NCBI RefSeq assembly: GCF_017603965.1
Contig: NZ_CP071955.1
Location: 124,001 to 188,000 of the forward strand
DNA: 64,000 nucleotides
Source: Xanthomonas fragariae
Lineage (GTDB): Bacteria; Pseudomonadota; Gammaproteobacteria; Xanthomonadales; Xanthomonadaceae
Reading direction: 5' to 3'
Below the pieces are notes generated by a model. The model had not been told where the DNA came from. It did no database searches and saw only the letters and a list, made by a program, of their open reading frames with translations. The position numbers were made by a program, and so were the translations under genes. Of the stretch, positions 51,641-60,826 are shown in pieces. Numbering within the stretch: position 1 is the first letter of the stretch; the number at the start of each line of letters is the position of its first letter.

Positions 51641-51784
51641 AGAGCGGCTAATAAAACGACTGCGCTCACCGCCAGGCGGGTGCGACCGGTGCTCGGAATC
51701 GGCATCTACCACGCGTACACTCCGGTTCCTGCGCGCCGTCCGCACCCACCTGACGACTGCTCGCTACGTGTTGTTAGCCCCTCT
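51641..51784 (-). mobile_element. 144-bp MITE-like element, copy C
   Basis: The ends are AGAGCGGCTAATAAAACG and CGTGTTGTTAGCCCCTCT, more decayed than in copies A and B. Same orientation as copy B. It lies in the gap after the phospholipase D gene; about 100 further bases without features precede the thioesterase gene. Confidence 0.82.
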
Positions 51785-51889
51785 AAGTCGGATCAACCAA
51801 AAGCAGTTAGCAGCAGTTGAACCGGCCCCCCTCGGCCGCAGACGTGCAGACGTTGTCGCGATTCCCAATCCCAATCCCAATCCCAGCCT

Positions 51890-52318
51890 ATGACCTTCCG
51901 CGAACCAGTCGATCTAGCAGCCCTCAACGCCTTCAGCCGCGACACCTTGATCGAACATCTGGGGATCGTGTTCACCGAGGCCGGTGACGATTGGCTACGC
52001 GCCACCATGCCGGTGGATGCGCGCACCAGACAGCCGTATGGCCTGCTGCACGGCGGTGCCTCGGTAGTGCTGGCCGAAACCCTGGGCAGCAGCGCTGGCA
52101 ACCTGTGCGTGGATATGACAACCCATATGTGCGTCGGGCTGGAGATCAACGCCAACCATCTGCGCGCCGCCTACCAGGACTTGGTCACCGGCACTGCGCG
52201 TGCGGTGCATGTGGGGCGCAGCACGCAGGTGTGGGATATCACCATCGAAAACCCTGCCGGCAAGCGCGTATGCGTCTCGCGGCTGACCCTGGCGGTGGTT
52301 CCACGCACCAATGGTTGA
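51890..52318 (+). CDS. PaaI/YbdB-type hotdog thioesterase
   Basis: 142 residues, a single hotdog fold. The active-site region is RQPYGLLHGGASVVLAETLGS (long helix with catalytic Glu), followed by GLEINANHLRAA and GRSTQVWDI. It hydrolyses acyl- or aroyl-CoA thioesters. It resembles EntH/YbdB or MenI; context does not separate these, and no menaquinone or siderophore genes are nearby. Confidence 0.85.
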   Translation: MTFREPVDLAALNAFSRDTLIEHLGIVFTEAGDDWLRATMPVDARTRQPYGLLHGGASVVLAETLGSSAGNLCVDMTTHMCVGLEINANHLRAAYQDLVTGTARAVHVGRSTQVWDITIENPAGKRVCVSRLTLAVVPRTNG

Positions 52319-52439
52319 GTCCGCTCGGCAACCGTATGCGTGCAACAGCGCCATCCGCTGCCGGCACTGCGCAGCGGCCAAGCTGCTGTCAAAATAGTTG
52401 TTGCGCCTCTTTCCCCTGTTTACCGGTCCCGTTCGTCGA

Positions 52440-53243
52440 ATGAGCGAGTCATCCCTTGAAGCTACGCGTGACGCTGGCGGTGCGTGGCGTTGGTTCCGGT
52501 ACCTGTATCGGGTGCCGTTGCTACTGTTGCACTTAAGTATCTGCTTGCCGATCACCATGCTGTGCGTGGTGGTTCCGGCGCTGGCGCGCATCCGCACCGG
52601 GCGCGACGACACCCTGGACGAGTGGATGATTCGCTGGTGGCAGAGCAATCTGATGCGCATCTTCGGGTTTCGTCCGCGTCACTTCGGTACCCCGCTACCG
52701 GGCGCGGCCCTGTTCGTGGCCAATCACGTCAGCTGGATCGACATCTCGATGCTGCACAGCCAGCGCGTGATGGGCTTTGTGGCCAAGCGCGAAATCGCCG
52801 GCTGGCCGCTGATAGGCTGGCTGGCGGCCAAGGGCCAGACCATCTTCCATCAACGCGGCAATACCGAATCGCTGGGCTGTGTGCTGCAGGAGATGCGCGC
52901 GCGGCTGCAAAGCGGCAAGCCGGTGGGCGTGTTTCCCGAAGGGCGTACCCGCGGCGGCACCGAGGTCGGCCCGTTCCATGCGCGCATCTTTCAAGCCGCG
53001 GTCGAGTCCGGCGTACCGGTGCAGCCGGTGGCGCTGCGTTACGGCGTGCGTGGCAATGCGCAGGCGGTGGTCGCGTTCGGTGAACGCGAGAGTTTCTTCG
53101 CCAATATCGTGCGCGTGCTCGGCGAGCCGTCGCGGCTGGCCGAAGTGCATTTTCTGGAACCGATCCGCCGGTTCGATATCGAAGGACGTCGCCGCCTGGC
53201 CGACACTTCGCGTCAACGCATCATCGCTGCGATGGCGTCCTGA
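52440..53243 (+). CDS. Lysophospholipid (1-acylglycerol-3-phosphate-type) acyltransferase
   Basis: 267 residues from ATG 52440. One N-terminal membrane segment (VPLLLLHLSICLPITMLCVVV), then the PlsC acyltransferase motifs: NHVSWID (residues 95-101), FHQRGN, FPEGRTRGG and PVQPVALRY. It transfers an acyl chain to a lysolipid at the inner membrane. It could also be the lyso-ornithine-lipid type, OlsA. Followed 63 bases later by a hydrolase gene. Confidence 0.87.
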   Translation: MSESSLEATRDAGGAWRWFRYLYRVPLLLLHLSICLPITMLCVVVPALARIRTGRDDTLDEWMIRWWQSNLMRIFGFRPRHFGTPLPGAALFVANHVSWIDISMLHSQRVMGFVAKREIAGWPLIGWLAAKGQTIFHQRGNTESLGCVLQEMRARLQSGKPVGVFPEGRTRGGTEVGPFHARIFQAAVESGVPVQPVALRYGVRGNAQAVVAFGERESFFANIVRVLGEPSRLAEVHFLEPIRRFDIEGRRRLADTSRQRIIAAMAS

Positions 53244-53306
53244 GCCGACGATGCAAACGCGTATCGCTGCTGCGGCCAGCACCACCCTCTCTGGGCCGAT
53301 GAGCGC

Positions 53307-54314
53307 ATGAACGCCTCCGACTACCTGCCGCCGCGCTGGCTGCGCAACCCGCATGTGCAATCGGTGCTGGGCAGCAGCGCGTTGCGCCGGATCCGCAGCC
53401 GTCAGTTGCTGGCTGCCAGCGGTGCGACCACCAGCGAACATATTCTCGATGGCGGCGACGGTGTGCGCCTGCAGGGCTGGATGAGCGTTCCACCTGGCCA
53501 GACACCCCTGCGCGGCACCGTGTTGTTGCTGCACGGATGGGAAGGCAGCGCCGATTCCAATTACATGCGCCTGACCGCCGCGTGCCTGCTCGGCTTGGGC
53601 TATCAGGTGTTCCGGCTGAATTTTCGCGATCACGGCGGCACCCATCACCTCAACGTGGACCTGTTCCACTCCGATCGCATCGAAGAAGTGGTCAACGCTG
53701 CGGGCGATCTGTGGCGGCGTTTTCCCGCGCCGCAGTTGCTGGCCGCGGGCTACTCGCTAGGTGGCAATTTCGCGTTGCGGCTTGCGCTGCGCGCGCCGGC
53801 CGCCGGCTTGCCACTGGCGCGCGTGGCAGCGGTGTGCCCGCTGCTGGATCCGGCGGCGACAATGCTGCAACTGGAAAAAGGCCCGCAGTTTTACGACTGG
53901 TATTTCCGTCGTAAATGGCGCGAATCGTTGCTGCGCAAGCGCAAGCTGTTCCCCGATCAACACGGCTACGACGACGCTACCCTGGCGCTGGACCTGCGCG
54001 GGCTGATGGCCTGGCTGGCCGAACAGCACACTGGTCATGGCTCGCTGGAAGCGTATTTCGACAGCTATTCGATCACCGGCGAACGCCTGGCCAACGTGCA
54101 GGTGCCGGTCGACATCCTGATGGCCGAAGACGACCCGGTGATTCCGTTCGCCGATTTCGCCGCCTGGCATTTGCCCGCGCACGCACAGCTGGAAATCGCG
54201 CGCTGGGGCGGTCATTGCGGCTTTCTGGAAAACGCCCGCGGCGACGGCTTCGCCGAGCGTTGGGTGGCTGAGCGACTGACGGCACACAGCTTGAGAGTGG
54301 CTGACAATACGTAG
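53307..54314 (+). CDS. YheT-like alpha/beta hydrolase, 3' end provided by MITE copy D
   Basis: 335 residues. Alpha/beta hydrolase of the YheT/AbhD1-3 type: the start LPPRWLRNPHVQSVLGS is typical, LLHGWEGSADSNYM holds the oxyanion site, Ser150 is in AAGYSLGGNFALR, MAEDDPVIPF holds the acid Asp and His303 is in WGGHCGFLE. Substrate unknown. The last six codons (RVADNT relative to the preceding Leu) and the stop lie inside the mobile element that starts at 54294, so the native C-terminus has been replaced. The catalytic residues are intact. Confidence 0.87.
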   Translation: MNASDYLPPRWLRNPHVQSVLGSSALRRIRSRQLLAASGATTSEHILDGGDGVRLQGWMSVPPGQTPLRGTVLLLHGWEGSADSNYMRLTAACLLGLGYQVFRLNFRDHGGTHHLNVDLFHSDRIEEVVNAAGDLWRRFPAPQLLAAGYSLGGNFALRLALRAPAAGLPLARVAAVCPLLDPAATMLQLEKGPQFYDWYFRRKWRESLLRKRKLFPDQHGYDDATLALDLRGLMAWLAEQHTGHGSLEAYFDSYSITGERLANVQVPVDILMAEDDPVIPFADFAAWHLPAHAQLEIARWGGHCGFLENARGDGFAERWVAERLTAHSLRVADNT

Positions 54315-54436
54315 CGATCAGTCGCCAGGTGCGTGCGGGCGGCGCGGAGCAACCGCAGTGTACGAATGAGACATGCCGTTCCGGGCACCGGTCGCGCCCG
54401 CCTGGCGGAGCGTGCGGTCGTTTTGTCAGCCGCGCT
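54294..54436 (+). mobile_element. 143-bp MITE-like element, copy D
   Basis: The ends are AGAGTGGCTGACAATACG and CGTTTTGTCAGCCGCGCT, the most diverged pair of the four. Same orientation as copy A. It overlaps the end of the hydrolase gene and gives that gene its stop codon (54312-54314). Confidence 0.8.
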
Positions 54437-54490
54437 AAGCCGGCGCCGCGCCTCGTTACAATAGGCGTTTGTCCTGGATACGCCGCCGTC

Positions 54491-56563
54491 ATGCAAGACG
54501 CCATTCTTCAAGCCTTGCGCCGCAATGCGGCCGACGATGCGGTGGCGCTGGCACGCGAATGGGCGACGACTGCGCCGCACACCGCCGCCGCGCATTGCTG
54601 GCTCGGGCTTGCCCTGCAGCAGCAAGGTCAGCCGACACTGGCGCTGGCCAGCCTCGACACCGCACTGACGCTGACGCCTGAAGATGCCGACCTGCATCTT
54701 CTGCGCGCCGGCGTGTTGCTGGACGCGCGCGATCTGTCCGCCGCCGATGCCGCGCTGTTGCGCACCACCGCGCTGGACCCCAACCAGTTCAACGCCTACG
54801 TGATGCAGGCACATCTGGCGGTGGCGCGCGGTGATCTGGACGAGGCCGAACGGCTGAGCCGCACCGCCGCGCGCCTGGCGCCGGAGCATCCGCAGTTGCT
54901 GGCCGTCGATGGCCTGGTGGAAATGCGCCGCGGGCAAAGCGACCGTGCGCTGTCGCTGCTCACGCGCGCCGCCGAGCAGTTGCCGGACGATGCGCGGGTA
55001 TTGCTTTCGCTGGGCTTTGCGTATCTGCACAAAGAACACTTTGCATTTGCCGAGCGCGCCTTCGAGCGGGTGATCGAACTCACACCCCCCGGTACAGCAC
55101 TGCGCGCATTCATTGCGCAGCTCGCCCAGCGCCAAGGGCGTCTGGACGATGCGCTATCGGCGATGCATGGCGTGCTCGCTCAGCCCGACGGCGACATTCC
55201 GGCCATGCGCCGGCTCGCCGGCGAGATGGAATTGCACGCCGGGCGTCCTGATCAGGCCGCCGCGCATTTGCGTCTGGCGCTGGCGCATTGGCCGGCCGAC
55301 CGGCGCACGTTGCACGCCTTGCTCACCGCCTGGGAGCGTTTGGGCGCGCTGGACGAGGCGCGCGACACCCTGGACGCGGCGCTGGCCACCTCGGCCAATG
55401 CACACGACCTATGGCTTGCGCGCCTGGCGGTGGAGTCGGTCGGCGGGCTGCAGGCACAGGTGGTGATCGAGCGCTGGCTGCTGGCCATGCCTGAGCATCT
55501 GCCGGCGCTGGAAGCGCTGATGCGCGTGCACGACATGCAAGGTCACGCCGACGCAGCAGAGATGGTGGCGCGCCAGATCGTGGCGGTGGAACCGGGCCGC
55601 ATCAGCGGGGAGCAGCGCATCGTCGAAGCCTTGCTGGAACGCGACCCGCCGGCGGCGATCGCCTGCGTGCAATCCTTGATCGACTCGCTGCCCGAGCCTC
55701 GGCAGACCTTGTTGCGGCCGTGGCTGGGCAATGTGCAGGATCGCGCCGACCAGCCCGATGCCGCATTGGCGACCTGGATGCAGTTCCAGCGCGAACAGGC
55801 CCAGCACCGTCTGCCGTTGCCGCCGCAGGCCGCCAAGCAACCGATGCAATGGCCGGCGTTGGGCACCATTCCCGACACCGTCACTGCCCGTCCGCTGTTC
55901 GTCTGGGGCACGCCCGGCTCGCATGTTGAATGCCTGATCGCAGTGATGGGCGCAGCTACCCCGCTGGTGCGCGGCGACCGCTACGGCACCACGCCGCCGT
56001 CCGACGCACTGCAGAGCTATCGCACCGTCGAGCAACTGGCTTCCGGCCAATTGGCACCGATGGCGTTGGTGGAAGGCTGGAAGGCGCAGCTGCCGCGGCG
56101 CGGCATCGACGACGGCAACGTTATCGACTGGCTGCTGTGGTGGGACAACACCTTGCTCACCGCGCTGCGCCCGCATCTGCCCGAAGGCCGGCTGGCGATT
56201 GCGCTGCGCGACCCGCGCGACATGCTGCTGGACTGGCTGTCGGCCGGCGCGCCCGCGCCACTGGCCGTCCAGTCGCCGCAGCAGGCCACCGATTGGTTGC
56301 TGGCTGCGCTGGAACAACTTGCCGTGCTACACGAACGCGATCTGTATTCCCACCGCATCATCCGGCTGGATGGCATCGAGAGCGACCCGCAGGGGATTTC
56401 CAGCGCGCTGGAGCAGGCCTTCGGCCTGAGTTTTCCGCTGGTCGAACCGCGCGGCCCGGCGCGGTTGGCCTCGGGCCGGTGGCGCAACTACCGTGGTGTG
56501 CTGGGCGCGCAGTTCGATCTGCTCACCTCGATGGCGGTGCGCTTCGGTTACCCGCAGGAGTGA
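54491..56563 (+). CDS. TPR protein with degenerate sulfotransferase-like C-terminus
   Basis: 690 residues from ATG 54491, clear of MITE copy D. The first 480 or so residues are tetratricopeptide repeats (AHCWLGLALQQQGQPTLALA, ADLHLLRAGVLLDARDLSA and so on). The C-terminal 200 residues have the outline of a sulfotransferase-fold domain, but the nucleotide-binding loop reads FVWGTPGSHVECL instead of the usual PRSGTT pattern, so PAPS binding is doubtful. RLAIALRDPRDMLLDW matches the 3'-phosphate motif region. Cytoplasmic; function unknown. Confidence 0.75.
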   Translation: MQDAILQALRRNAADDAVALAREWATTAPHTAAAHCWLGLALQQQGQPTLALASLDTALTLTPEDADLHLLRAGVLLDARDLSAADAALLRTTALDPNQFNAYVMQAHLAVARGDLDEAERLSRTAARLAPEHPQLLAVDGLVEMRRGQSDRALSLLTRAAEQLPDDARVLLSLGFAYLHKEHFAFAERAFERVIELTPPGTALRAFIAQLAQRQGRLDDALSAMHGVLAQPDGDIPAMRRLAGEMELHAGRPDQAAAHLRLALAHWPADRRTLHALLTAWERLGALDEARDTLDAALATSANAHDLWLARLAVESVGGLQAQVVIERWLLAMPEHLPALEALMRVHDMQGHADAAEMVARQIVAVEPGRISGEQRIVEALLERDPPAAIACVQSLIDSLPEPRQTLLRPWLGNVQDRADQPDAALATWMQFQREQAQHRLPLPPQAAKQPMQWPALGTIPDTVTARPLFVWGTPGSHVECLIAVMGAATPLVRGDRYGTTPPSDALQSYRTVEQLASGQLAPMALVEGWKAQLPRRGIDDGNVIDWLLWWDNTLLTALRPHLPEGRLAIALRDPRDMLLDWLSAGAPAPLAVQSPQQATDWLLAALEQLAVLHERDLYSHRIIRLDGIESDPQGISSALEQAFGLSFPLVEPRGPARLASGRWRNYRGVLGAQFDLLTSMAVRFGYPQE

Positions 56564-56809
56564 GCCGGCAGCAATAAACCCGGTCGCGCGCACCAAAGGG
56601 TTCCATTGCGATGGCATCCTCGCCGCTGACGCAATGCGCACAACACATCACACTTGCGATCGAAGTCCTATTTCCCAGACATGCTGAAACCACCAGCAGT
56701 CGTGCGTTTGCGTCCAGCAACGATCCAACTGCTATTCACGGATCGTCCCGACGCCCACTTGCAGATGATCACAGCACGCGAGATGTTCGATCGCTAACCA
56801 TTGGCTTCA

Positions 56810-57617
56810 CTAACCATTGGCTTCAATCATCTGGTCAAGCACATACACCGGCGCGCCGTCTGCGCCCGTATCCGCGGGGTACCGCGTCACCCGCAGCAAG
56901 GTGCGGATGCTGGCGTCGTGCTCGAAGCCTTCGATCTGGCCGTCGAAGGTGTGCCAAGCCGTTGATACCGGTGCCTCGGCCTGCGCGCCGGATCTTGCTC
57001 GCGCAGTTGCAGGTATTGGCGCGACGGGTCGGAAGCGCGCGGCACGGTGTCGGCGGCCACTTGGATCAGGGCAGCGTCTAGCCAGGCCCGTCATCGCGCG
57101 AGTGTGCTGTGGCGACGCCGCCGAAGACCAAGTGGGTGCCGTCGCTGCGGGTCAGGGTCAGCCTGGACATGGCCTGCGCGTTGTCTAGCACCACCGCGAA
57201 GCGGCCGCACAGCAACTCGCTCGCCGCGCGCTCCTGCGCCATCCGTCGCGACTGCGCGCACAGGCGCTTGCTCGGCACCACTCGGCTGATCTGCAACTGC
57301 GTCTCGGTAACACTGTAATTGGCGCCCAGCGCATTGCAGGTCTGGCTGACCTGTATACGTAGATCGCTGAAATCCAGCTGCAAGGGCGGTGTGCCATCGA
57401 CGAACAGGCTGCGCAAGGCAGTCCCATGCGCATCACTGGCCTGCTGCAACTGCCAGTGCTGCGCTTGCAAGACAGCCCGCAGCGGGGCGTTGTCGGCAGC
57501 AGGCGCGCTCACCGAGGCCGACTCGGTGGCAGCGGCGTGGGAGCCGGGCACTGCGCTCGACCCGCAGGCCGTCACGCCCGCCGCCAGCAGTGCAGGGGCG
57601 AAGAACACGGCACGCAT
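56810..57617 (-). pseudogene. META-DUF4377 lipoprotein gene broken by frameshifts
   Basis: Minus strand. It starts at 57617 with a lipoprotein signal (ALLAAGVTACGSS), followed by a META/HslJ domain (LQAQHWQLQQASD, LQLDFSDLRIQVSQTCN, LCGRFAVVLDNAQAM) that hits a TAG at 57078. Recognisable sequence continues in a second frame (LIQVAADTVP, DPSRQYLQLRE) and then in a third (AWHTFDGQIEGFEHD, VYVLDQMIEANG), ending at 56810. The second half matches the DUF4377 domain that follows META in Xanthomonas proteins. At least two frameshifts are needed, so the full product is not made; a truncated META lipoprotein of 179 residues could still be. Confidence 0.72.
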
Positions 57618-57751
57618 GGGCGGCTCCCGGTGATCGATGCGTCAGTGATACCGCCACCATGCGCCCAGGGCAATGACGCGCTTCACTGCCTGGGCGGATG
57701 TCATGCACGCCCTTGCCGCAATGTGCATGACACGCGTCTGCGGTTGTGGTC

Positions 57752-58558
57752 TCACGCCACAGCCGGCAACCACAACAGCAAGGCGACGCCGAGCACGATG
57801 CGGTAGATCGCAAACACTGTGAAGCGGTGCTTCTTGATGTAGCCCAGCAGCCACTTCACCACCACAAAACCGGTGATGGTTGCCGCCAAAAAGGCCACTG
57901 CCACGTCGGCCCAATTCTCAGCGCCGAAGCCGCCTTCCTTGTACATCTCCAGCAGCGCGTAACCGCTGGCCGCGAACATGGTCGGAATGCCCACCATGAA
58001 CACGAAATCCGCTGCGGCCGAGCGCTTGCTCAGGCCCAGCAGCATGGCCAGGAAGATCGCTGACGCCGAGCGCGAGGTACCTGGAAATACGCCGGCCACC
58101 ACCTGCGCCAGACCGACGGCGATGGCCACTTTCCAGGTCACCACATCGCGCTCGGGCAGCTTGCCGGCAAAATGTTCGGCCACCAGCATCCACAGGCCGC
58201 CGATCAGCAACGCCCACGCCACCGGGTGTACGGTTTCCGGCAGCTGCCAACCGGCTTTGCGCACGATCAGCCCAACCACCGCAGTGACCATGAAGGCCGT
58301 ACCGATCTTAAGCACGTAATCGCGATTTTCGCGCTCGCCCAGGCCGGTGGCCAGGGTCCACAGCTTCTGCCGCAGCGCCAGGCAGATGGCCAGGATCGCA
58401 CCGGCCTGGATAACGATATTGAAGAAGTCAGAACGGCGTCCGAGCCCGAGCAATTGTGGGTGTTCGGCGATCAACAGGTGGCCGGTGCTGGAGATCGGCA
58501 GGAATTCGGTAAGACCTTCGAGAATGCCCAACAGCAGGGCGGAAATCAGATCGGACAT
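57752..58558 (-). CDS. uppP: Undecaprenyl-diphosphatase
   Basis: 268 residues, about eight membrane segments. Recycles undecaprenyl pyrophosphate for cell-wall synthesis. Signature regions are intact: [18 protein letters not shown] (Glu14, Glu18 and the Ser/Thr/His set) and [16 protein letters not shown] (Arg). Normal length. Divergent from glnA; the intergenic region carries the glnA control sites. Confidence 0.95.
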   Translation of the reverse strand: MSDLISALLLGILEGLTEFLPISSTGHLLIAEHPQLLGLGRRSDFFNIVIQAGAILAICLALRQKLWTLATGLGERENRDYVLKIGTAFMVTAVVGLIVRKAGWQLPETVHPVAWALLIGGLWMLVAEHFAGKLPERDVVTWKVAIAVGLAQVVAGVFPGTSRSASAIFLAMLLGLSKRSAAADFVFMVGIPTMFAASGYALLEMYKEGGFGAENWADVAVAFLAATITGFVVVKWLLGYIKKHRFTVFAIYRIVLGVALLLWLPAVA

Positions 58559-58636
58559 CGGACTGGAGAGGAGATGGGGGAGGGGTCAGGATAGTGCATT
58601 GCGGCATGCCCCATATCAGTGCAAAATGCAATCCGC

Positions 58637-58655
58637 TAGCACCAATACAGTGCTA
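58637..58655 (+). promoter_or_regulatory. NtrC-type enhancer site upstream of glnA
   Basis: TAGCACCAATACAGTGCTA is a perfect inverted repeat, TAGCAC-N7-GTGCTA, close to the NtrC consensus GCACC-N-GGTGC. Its end lies 62 bases before the sigma-54 promoter, a normal enhancer distance. Confidence 0.65.
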
Positions 58656-58717
58656 TCTATGTGTGAGCGGTCTCGAGCGATGCATGCAAAATCAAAGGCT
58701 TGTGAAATTCAAAAGCT

Positions 58718-58733
58718 TGGCATGGTCCCTGCT
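58718..58733 (+). promoter_or_regulatory. Sigma-54 promoter of glnA
   Basis: TGGCATGGTCCCTGCT fits the -24/-12 consensus TGGCAYG-N4-YTGCW with GG and GC ten bases apart. It lies 49 bases before the glnA start codon. Confidence 0.75.
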
Positions 58734-58781
58734 GTAATTTCCGCTCACGAGCCACTCCAACTCCTGCCGAGGTTTCTTCCG

Positions 58782-60191
58782 ATGTCCGTGGAAAATGTTG
58801 AAAAGCTGATCAAGGACAATAAGGTCGAGTTTGTCGACCTGCGCTTCGTCGATATGCGTGGTGTACAGCAGCACATCACCTTCCCGGCAAACATCATCGA
58901 GCCGGCGCTGTTTGAAGAAGGCAAAATGTTCGACGGCAGCTCGATCGCGGGTTGGAAGGGCATCAACGAGTCGGACATGGTCCTGCTCCCGGACGCAGCC
59001 ACGGCGTATCTGGATCCGTTCTTCGCCGATCCGACCATCGTGCTGACCTGCGACATTCTCGATCCGGCCACCATGCAAAGCTATGAGCGCGATCCGCGCG
59101 GGATCGCCAAGCGTGCCGAGGCCTATCTGAAGTCGTCGGGCACCGCCGACCAGGCTTTCTTCGGCCCGGAGCCGGAATTTTTCATCTTCGATTCGGTCCG
59201 CTTCGCCAACGAAATGGGGCATACCTTCTTCCAGGTCGGTTCGGAAGAGGCCGCTTGGAACACCGGTGCCAAGTACGACGGCAGCAACAGCGGCTACCGT
59301 CCGGGCGTCAAGGGGGGTTACTTCCCGGTTCCGCCGACCGACACGCTGCACGACCTGCGCGCGGAAATGATCAAGACGCTGGAACAGGTCGGCATTGAGA
59401 CCGAAGTGCACCACCATGAAGTGGCCACCGCCGGCCAGTGCGAGATCGGCACCAAGTTCAGCTCGCTGGTGCAGAAAGCCGACGAACTGCTGACGATGAA
59501 GTACATCATCAAGAACGTTGCCTACCGTAACGGCAAGACCGCCACCTTCATGCCCAAGCCGATCGTCGGCGACAACGGCTCGGGCATGCACGTGCACCAG
59601 TCGCTTGCCAAGGGTGGCACCAACCTGTTCTCCGGTGACGGTTACGGCGGCCTGTCGCAGATGGCGCTGTGGTATATCGGCGGCATCTTCAAGCACGCCC
59701 GCGCGATCAACGCGTTCGCCAACTCCGGCACCAACAGCTACAAACGTCTGGTGCCGGGCTTCGAAGCACCGGTGATGCTGGCTTATTCGGCCCGTAACCG
59801 CTCTGCCTCGTGCCGCATTCCGTGGGTCACCAACCCCAAGGCGCGCCGCATCGAAATGCGCTTCCCCGATCCGTTGCAGTCCGGCTATCTGACCTTCACC
59901 GCGCTGATGATGGCCGGCCTGGACGGCATCAAGAACCAGATCGACCCGGGCGCGCCCAGCGACAAGGATCTGTACGACCTGCCGCCGGAAGAAGAGAAGC
60001 TGATCCCGCAGGTCTGCTCCAGCCTTGACCAGGCGCTGGAAGCGCTGGACAAGGATCGCGAGTTCCTCAAGGCCGGCGGCGTGATGAGCGACGACTTCAT
60101 TGACGGCTATATCGCGCTGAAGATGCAGGAGGTCACCAAGTTCCGTGCTGCGACCCACCCGTTGGAGTACCAGCTGTACTACGGCAACTGA
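58782..60191 (+). CDS. glnA: Glutamine synthetase type I
   Basis: 469 residues from ATG 58782; the open frame extends far upstream antiphase to uppP and is not used. Makes glutamine from glutamate, ammonia and ATP; forms dodecamers. Motifs: [54 protein letters not shown] and the adenylylation site Tyr398 (DLYDLPPEE), so activity is likely controlled by GlnE. Expression is likely under NtrC and sigma-54. Confidence 0.97.
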   Translation: MSVENVEKLIKDNKVEFVDLRFVDMRGVQQHITFPANIIEPALFEEGKMFDGSSIAGWKGINESDMVLLPDAATAYLDPFFADPTIVLTCDILDPATMQSYERDPRGIAKRAEAYLKSSGTADQAFFGPEPEFFIFDSVRFANEMGHTFFQVGSEEAAWNTGAKYDGSNSGYRPGVKGGYFPVPPTDTLHDLRAEMIKTLEQVGIETEVHHHEVATAGQCEIGTKFSSLVQKADELLTMKYIIKNVAYRNGKTATFMPKPIVGDNGSGMHVHQSLAKGGTNLFSGDGYGGLSQMALWYIGGIFKHARAINAFANSGTNSYKRLVPGFEAPVMLAYSARNRSASCRIPWVTNPKARRIEMRFPDPLQSGYLTFTALMMAGLDGIKNQIDPGAPSDKDLYDLPPEEEKLIPQVCSSLDQALEALDKDREFLKAGGVMSDDFIDGYIALKMQEVTKFRAATHPLEYQLYYGN

Positions 60192-60201
60192 GTTCCACCG
60201 C

Positions 60202-60240
60202 GGTGATGGCGGAGGCCCCCCTCCCACCTCCGCCATCGCC
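60202..60240 (+). terminator. Terminator hairpin after glnA
   Basis: GATGGCGGAGG and CCTCCGCCATC pair perfectly and extend to 14 pairs with one wobble; 11-base loop. Starts 10 bases after the glnA stop. No T-tract. Confidence 0.65.
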
Positions 60241-60411
60241 GCACATGATCGATCGGCCCATGGCATCTGCCGTGGACCAAATGGCTATTTGAGAAAGCAC
60301 TCGATCGCGGCGCGCGGGGCTGGACTTCGTTATAAGGCGAATGCATGGCATCTGCTAGGGTCTGCGTGATCGCGAACGATCGGATGCCGGGGTTGGCATC
60401 CAGGTGAATAA

Positions 60412-60804
<393 letters not shown>

Positions 60805-60826
60805 TTCATTCCCCCCCGGAGTCCTT

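Noticed and set aside
60350..60370. TGGCATCTGCTAGGG before glnB as a sigma-54 promoter
   Set aside because: The GC expected ten bases after GG is missing, so it fails the -12 element.
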